Shown piece after piece: positions 59,725 to 64,000 of a stretch of 64,000 nucleotides of DNA. The notes below the pieces were generated by a model that was not told the DNA's origin, did not search any database, and saw only the letters and a list, made by a program, of their open reading frames with translations. Source of the stretch: Coffea arabica (taxonomy: Eukaryota > Streptophyta > Magnoliopsida > Gentianales > Rubiaceae); contig NC_092320.1 of the NCBI RefSeq assembly GCF_036785885.1, forward strand, positions 15,253,557 through 15,317,556, written 5' to 3'. Within the stretch, counting starts at the first letter, position 1. Every line of letters starts with the position of its first letter. The position numbers and the translations under genes are program-made.

Positions 59725-61492
59725 TAAAACATATGCTAACAAGCCTTCAAATGCAATGTAAACTACAGTCAATTCATCTCGAATGTTGAAAAATACTATA
59801 AATAAAAAGTATATTTTAAAACCAGTCATATCTTGTAAATGTAGGTAACTCCTAAACTTCTAAACTGTCCACAGGTATTACGTTCTATACTGTGAAAGAA
59901 TCTTTCAAAAATAAAAGTCTATAGTAGTCTCTTATTTCTTTTCATTTTGACATGACCACACATTAATTTAGATTAATATCTATAGTGCCAACATTCATAT
60001 TCGCCAATAACCAATAAAGAATAAGAAAATATTTCAAGAACGACCTAACAATAACTGAAAGAGAGTAGACATACATGTATCAAAAGTGTTGAATGTAATA
60101 TGCTGCTACGTTTTGTATCTAAACTCTTGCATGTATCTAAGTCTTGAGAATTTAAAAAAAGCACACAAGAACGCACACAACACATGCAGTGGGTGGCTCA
60201 GAAGGCAAGTTGTTGGACTGATTAACAAAATCCCCTGCTCCTCTTCTAACAAAATCATGGTTCAGACCAGTTAAATTGACATTAAGTACATTCTTACAAG
60301 TAAACTGAGAGAAAGTTAGATATCTTCAAATAAATTAACTGAATGCTAACTACACTGACATGTAAAAAAAAAAAAAAGAAAATTCGAAAACAAGGTGAAA
60401 AATATATCTCCTGCTTCAGTTTTGAAGTAATCTCCAGCAAAGTGTACAAGGTGTGGAGTCTAATTTAGCATCTTGACATAATCATCTCATATTATGGTCT
60501 GTTGGGGATATCTTTTCCCAAATCTTTTACTTTTTGTCTGCTGGGGTTTGCTGGATTGCTTAATTCCTTTGTATTCTATAATTCATTATTGTGCAAGAGA
60601 TTATGGATCAATACATTTTTGAATCTAAGTGATGCATTACTGGGTGATGTAAAAAATTTATGAATTCAAGTAGTAATAGATCCGGATTTTAGAAGTTTAA
60701 TTCATGATGCATTAGTTGATGGCACGTACTTTGTCTTTTTCTATAAATGTACGGGATGCATATTGCTCTATACTATTTTGATTGCTTCACCCTTCTTATT
60801 GGTTTCAAGAACAACAGGAAGCAAAAATTCCAACCTTGGAAGCTCAACATATAAAAGTATACTAGTAGAAGAAATGTCATAAACACACGGAAGCCATTTA
60901 TATTTCAACCAAAAATAGTGTATGAAAAAAAAAGAAAAAGAAATTCAGCACTCACTTTGAAGAGAATGAATACTCTGGCAACAATTTATCCTTTGAATCT
61001 GCAAAAAAATAAACTTACTTTAAGTTTGAGGGAAAAAAAAAATTTCAGCACTTACTTGAGAGGGAAAAAGAAAGAAAGAAAGAAACCTGAGAGTAGATGA
61101 TCTGTAGAATTTGAGAAAATTCCAGAATCTCTTTGTCTAATACTCTCGCCCTTTGTAGGGTATCTTCCTCTGTCAATAAACCCCAAAGAATCATCTCAGG
61201 TTTGCTTTTTGCTCTTTAAAATAATTAAATGCATCCATTACATAAACCCTAAATTTGGGATTTTAAGTATTACCTGATAATATGCCTAATTAGCTCAGCA
61301 GTCTCCCAATCACCACCCTTGCTCTTACGTTGGCTGCGAATGTGGGATAAGATGTAAGAAAAAATTGAATGGGTGGTGCGTTTTGTTTGGCGCCTGAAGA
61401 AGTTAGGGTAGAAAAAGAGAGGGATTGAGGGGAAATTAGTTTTTAGACCCCTTATGAAGTACCGGGGAGTAGAACAGGCTTCTTAGATATGC
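59725..61492 (-). promoter_or_regulatory. Transposase 5' leader region with candidate non-coding or short coding exons
   Basis: About 1.7 kb lies between the transposase start and the right TIR. Two stretches look exonic on the minus strand: one ends at 61274 with donor GTAATACTT, and one runs 61169-61087 between a TTGACAG acceptor and donor GTTTCTT. Joined, they stay open in one frame (KGGDWETAELIRHII, then GRYPTKGESIRQRDSG) but have no ATG, so they are most simply leader exons of the transposase and perhaps also the PMD transcript. The promoter should be in or near the TIR; a pyrimidine-rich CTCAATCCCTCTCTTTTTCT stretch at about 61408-61427 suits a transcription-start area. Confidence 0.4.
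60182..60262 (+). other. Weak tRNA/SINE-like piece inside the MULE leader
   Basis: GTGGCTCAGAAGGCAAGTTG resembles a pol III A box and TGGTTCAGACC a degenerate B box about 50 bp on. It cannot fold into a proper cloverleaf, so it is not called a tRNA gene. It may be a SINE relic or chance. Confidence 0.2.
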
Positions 61493-61798
61493 TAAACAAC
61501 TCATTTAGCAAATGCGTTTTTTTATTAATAAACGTATTTCAGAAATGGGTTTTAAGGACCAAAAACGCATTCATCCTATGAGACTTTTTAAAATAAGGCA
61601 TTCTAATAATGCGTTATTTAACCAATTTTTTTATATTAAAATAAATTGATGAAAATTGAAATAACGCATTTGACAATTGCGATTTTATTTATAAAAACGC
61701 ATTTCCTGGATGCGTTTTTCATCCTTTGGGAAGATACTAAAAAATCACCACCCTTTGGGAAGTTAGTTTAAAAAGTCACACTTTTTGGGAATTTACTC
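61493..61798. repeat. Right TIR of the PMD-MULE (promoter side)
   Basis: Inverted copy of 52964-53245. The outer part (61690-61798) is almost identical to the left TIR; the inner part is more diverged, and several ATGCGT/ACGCAT motifs are changed by one base (for example ACGTATTT, ATGGGTTT, AAGGCATT). This is the upstream end for both genes. Confidence 0.88.
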
Positions 61799-61808
61799 AC
61801 AATTTGCT

Positions 61809-62860
61809 AGCAGAAGATTCCAGACAAGAAGATACAGTTTTAGTAGATATGCTGCTTAACAGAATTTGTAACAGAAATGTAACTAACTTCCTCCGGCTAC
61901 TAACCGCCTCTCTCTGACACGTCAGCCATGCAGTTACTCATTTGATCAATCATGATTTCACATCATCATGATCATGACACAAAACCATCTCAATTTGTCA
62001 GAGAAGCAAAAATGCTCAGTATAAAACTTCACAAGTTTGATGAATTTCATGGTAAGTACTCAATGCAACAATAATCTTTCTTGGGAAACAAGAAACATAT
62101 CCTTTACAACAAATTACTACCATCACAGAATGTGTGTAGCGGAATCTTTCGAATTGTCTAGTTTTTCATGGATATTATTACCAGCTAATAGAGCAATTCG
62201 GAGGCATTCTTGGCCTACTTTGAAGATAGTCAAAGATGAGTTTTTAGGATGAATCTGATATCTATGACGTGGATAAGACAGGAGGAATAATCAAAGGGCT
62301 AAATTTTGTCCAGAAAACCAGATCTGAAAATGAGTGGAGGCTGGCATTTTCTGGACAAGTGATAGGCTGGTTTTGGTCCATTAATCTAATTTAGTAGGAA
62401 TTTTTTTTTACTAAATGCCCTCCTAGAGTTGGAAATCTGAATCGTATATATGGATTCTACGCGCCAGGCACATGACTATGATCATTGTTTAATCTCAGTT
62501 GTGATTAGACAACAATTCCACAATCAATTTTCCTAATCTATTTTAATTCCTCTGGCCGTTGGACAATCTCACTCAAATAGCTTCGGGTATTCTATAAATT
62601 AAATTTCATTGAAATCATCAATTGCTTTCTCGTTTTTATGTTTTTCTGTAGTATTTGATTAGAGAAAACTCAAATCGCTTTAGGTATTCTATAAATTAAA
62701 TTTCATTAAACTTTCTCAATTGCTTTCTCATTTTTATGTTTTTTTGTATTTGATTATTTTTTCTCTAGTAGGTACACATACTTATCTTCTTTGAATTTTT
62801 TTTTTCACTGTAAGTAAGATTCAAAGCCGACTTACATGTTAAAAAGGGACTTACCATGAA
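61809..62860. other. Intergenic with duplicated pieces; no intact gene
   Basis: The sequence resumes after the target duplication as if uninterrupted from 52953. About 62245-62430 matches 45545-45720. About 62565-62760 holds two tandem copies of a segment with AGGTATTCTATAAATTAAAT, matching one copy at about 10675. This is probably relict upstream sequence of the local gene family. Confidence 0.5.
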
Positions 62861-63622
62861 TAGGGATGGCAATGGGGCGCGGGGGCTCACGGGGCGGGGG
62901 CTGGGGCGGGGGGAATTTTTCCCCTCGCTTAGAAACGGGGCGGGGGGCGGGGGAGTATACCCCCGCCCCGCCACCCGCAAAACAAAAAAAATTGTATATA
63001 TATAAATATATATAAATGACTATATATTATATGTAAGTTAATTAGTTATAAACTTATGATAATGATATTATTAGTTAGATGTATTATATAATGTATATTA
63101 GTTTATGTAATATAATTGATATTATCAATTATATGAATAATTATACATGTCTACTAATAGAATTTATTAATTAGTTATACTAAATTTACTAATACATTTA
63201 TACTAAATTTCTAATTACACTTAATAGAATAACACTTTTTTCTCAAAAAAAAAGCACAAACACAATGATGAATTAGTGATTGCATTTGTACTAAAAGTGA
63301 AAATTTGACTATTTTAGTTATATTTATTTCATCATATTGGATTGTATTCAAATAACTTCTGTTTGATTGTTTTTATGAGTTTCAATTGTAAAATTACAAT
63401 GAATAATAATTTGGTGATGTGTTGATATTTTAGTACTTGATTATTTATTAAAATTTAATTATAATAAAATTATATAATAAAATTTTATTAACCCCGCGGG
63501 GCACCCGCAGGGGAAGCGGGGGAAGGCGGGGCGGGGCGGGGCGGGGGGAGCAAGAGGCGGGGGACGGGACGGGGGACGGGGGAGGAGTCCCCCGCCCCAA
63601 CCCCGCCCCGTTGCCATCCCTG
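62861..63622. mobile_element. Non-autonomous hAT-like element with very GC-rich ends, 762 bp
   Basis: The ends are TAGGGATGGCAATGGGG (left) and CCCCGTTGCCATCCCTG (right), inverted copies. ACCATGAA is repeated on both flanks (62853-62860 and 63623-63630), an 8-bp duplication as for hAT. The subterminal 100 bp on each side are runs of GGGGCGGGG (left plus strand about 62871-62950; right about 63500-63600), while the roughly 480-bp core is extremely AT-rich. There is no coding. The TAGGGATGGCAA terminus is a type seen in many plants. Confidence 0.85.
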
Positions 63623-63625
63623 ACC

Positions 63626-63725
63626 ATGAACATATAAAAACAGAGACCCGACTCTCGCAACCCCTGACCTATAGTCAAAGATTTACTTACTATGAACATA
63701 TAAAAACAGAGACCCGACTCTCGCA
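63626..63725. repeat. Direct duplication, 66-bp period
   Basis: ATGAACATATAAAAACAGAG with the following ACCCGACTCTCGCA occurs at 63626 and again at 63692. The hAT-like element inserted into the first copy, so the duplication is probably older than the insertion. Confidence 0.85.
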
Positions 63726-63839
63726 GCACCTATCAGAGGTTTTGGTGTCAAACGCAGTAAAAGTGGTTAAACCCTAAAAGTTTTACGCCGTCTATAGATA
63801 GGGAGAGACATTTCCCCAGTTGCACCTCACTATGGTTTG

Positions 63840-64000
63840 ATGACCACGATGGGGAGGAGCAGGTCACCACCAGCCGGTAAGCTGAGGAACAAACGGCAGA
63901 CGAAGAAAGCAAGCGTTGCTGATCCCTTGGTAGAAGAGAGATCATGCATCTATTTTCTTGCGGAGGAGGAATGTGATTATCCTCACCAAAAAGAGTTTTG
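63840..64000 (+). CDS. 5' end of a fourth local-family gene (P4), continues beyond the window
   Basis: An open frame begins at ATG 63840 (MTTMGRSRSPPAGKLRNKRQ; a second in-frame ATG is at 63849) and is still open at the window end, 53 codons later. An in-frame TAG lies upstream at 63795. Its residues align with the start of P1: KKASVADPLVEERSCIYFLA here against KKARVFDSKEVVGEKSSFYF there, followed in both by an acidic stretch and HQK. So it is a member of the same family on the opposite strand, and this one has an undamaged start. The family is unrecognised; an F-box/kelch-type plant protein is possible. Confidence 0.55.
   Translation, partial: MTTMGRSRSPPAGKLRNKRQTKKASVADPLVEERSCIYFLAEEECDYPHQKEF

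Larger units (their letters stand above)
52964..61798 (-). mobile_element. Apparently complete PMD-carrying Mutator-like element (MULE), 8835 bp
   Basis: The termini are inverted copies beginning GAGTAAATTCCCAAAAAGTG. ACAATTTGCT is perfectly repeated on both flanks (52954-52963 and 61799-61808); it can also be read as 8 bp with one more terminal base. Within it, both on the minus strand, are a full-length MuDR-type transposase gene and a five-exon Plant Mobile Domain gene. No internal stop, frameshift or nested insertion was seen in either coding sequence. TIRs, target duplication and intact genes together indicate recent, possibly autonomous, transposition. Confidence 0.9.

Noticed and set aside
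59725..59829. Transposase start 35 codons further upstream (995-residue version)
   Set aside because: The extra stretch is Phe/Ile/Val-rich, unlike family N-termini, and contains an acceptor-like TTTATAG; MDLQHPLKLALYWDG is the more likely start.
60182..60262. tRNA gene
   Set aside because: Only weak A- and B-box resemblance; arms do not pair and no anticodon loop is evident.

Overview
The window is nuclear DNA of a dicot-type flowering plant; species cannot be fixed from sequence. It is AT-rich, its genes have many exons with GT-AG introns, and about three quarters of it is transposon or transposon-derived. Every junction and exon call was made by eye; no alignment or database search was run.

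Layout. (1) 0-9 kb is ordinary genic sequence: the last exon of an alpha/beta-hydrolase (+) and, tail to tail with it, a complete nine-exon EMSY-LIKE (ENT plus Agenet/Tudor) chromatin-reader gene (-). (2) 9-16 kb is an intergenic graveyard: a MITE, retroposon ends, a broken member of a local gene family, a long hairpin and the first copies of a dispersed repeat. (3) 16.1-40.7 kb is a tandem array of eight units of about 2.32 kb. Each unit joins a hairpin repeat, a two-exon host-gene fragment (+) and an internally deleted LINE (-). Two solo LTRs of one family (3.15 and 3.59 kb, opposite orientation, each with a 5-bp target duplication) sit in units 3 and 8. (4) 41-49.4 kb holds two more broken copies of the local gene family, a Stowaway-like MITE, a hAT-like element and a LINE tail. 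(5) 49.99-52.01 kb is a non-autonomous long-TIR element with a perfect 10-bp flanking duplication, itself carrying a foldback element and tandem repeats. (6) 52.96-61.80 kb is the most striking object: an apparently complete 8.8-kb Mutator-like element (MULE) with TIRs of about 0.3 kb, a perfect 10-bp target duplication, an intact MuDR-type transposase gene and an intact five-exon Plant Mobile Domain (PMD) gene. (7) 62-64 kb has a GC-rich hAT-like element and the 5' end of a fourth local-family gene running off the window.

How the parts relate. The PMD and transposase genes lie on the same strand only 150 bp apart inside one set of TIRs, so the PMD protein is a resident product of the transposon, not a neighbouring host gene. 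The four local-family copies (11.5, 43-44, 46.6-48 and 63.8 kb) and the repeats around them suggest an old gene cluster broken up by repeated insertion and local duplication.
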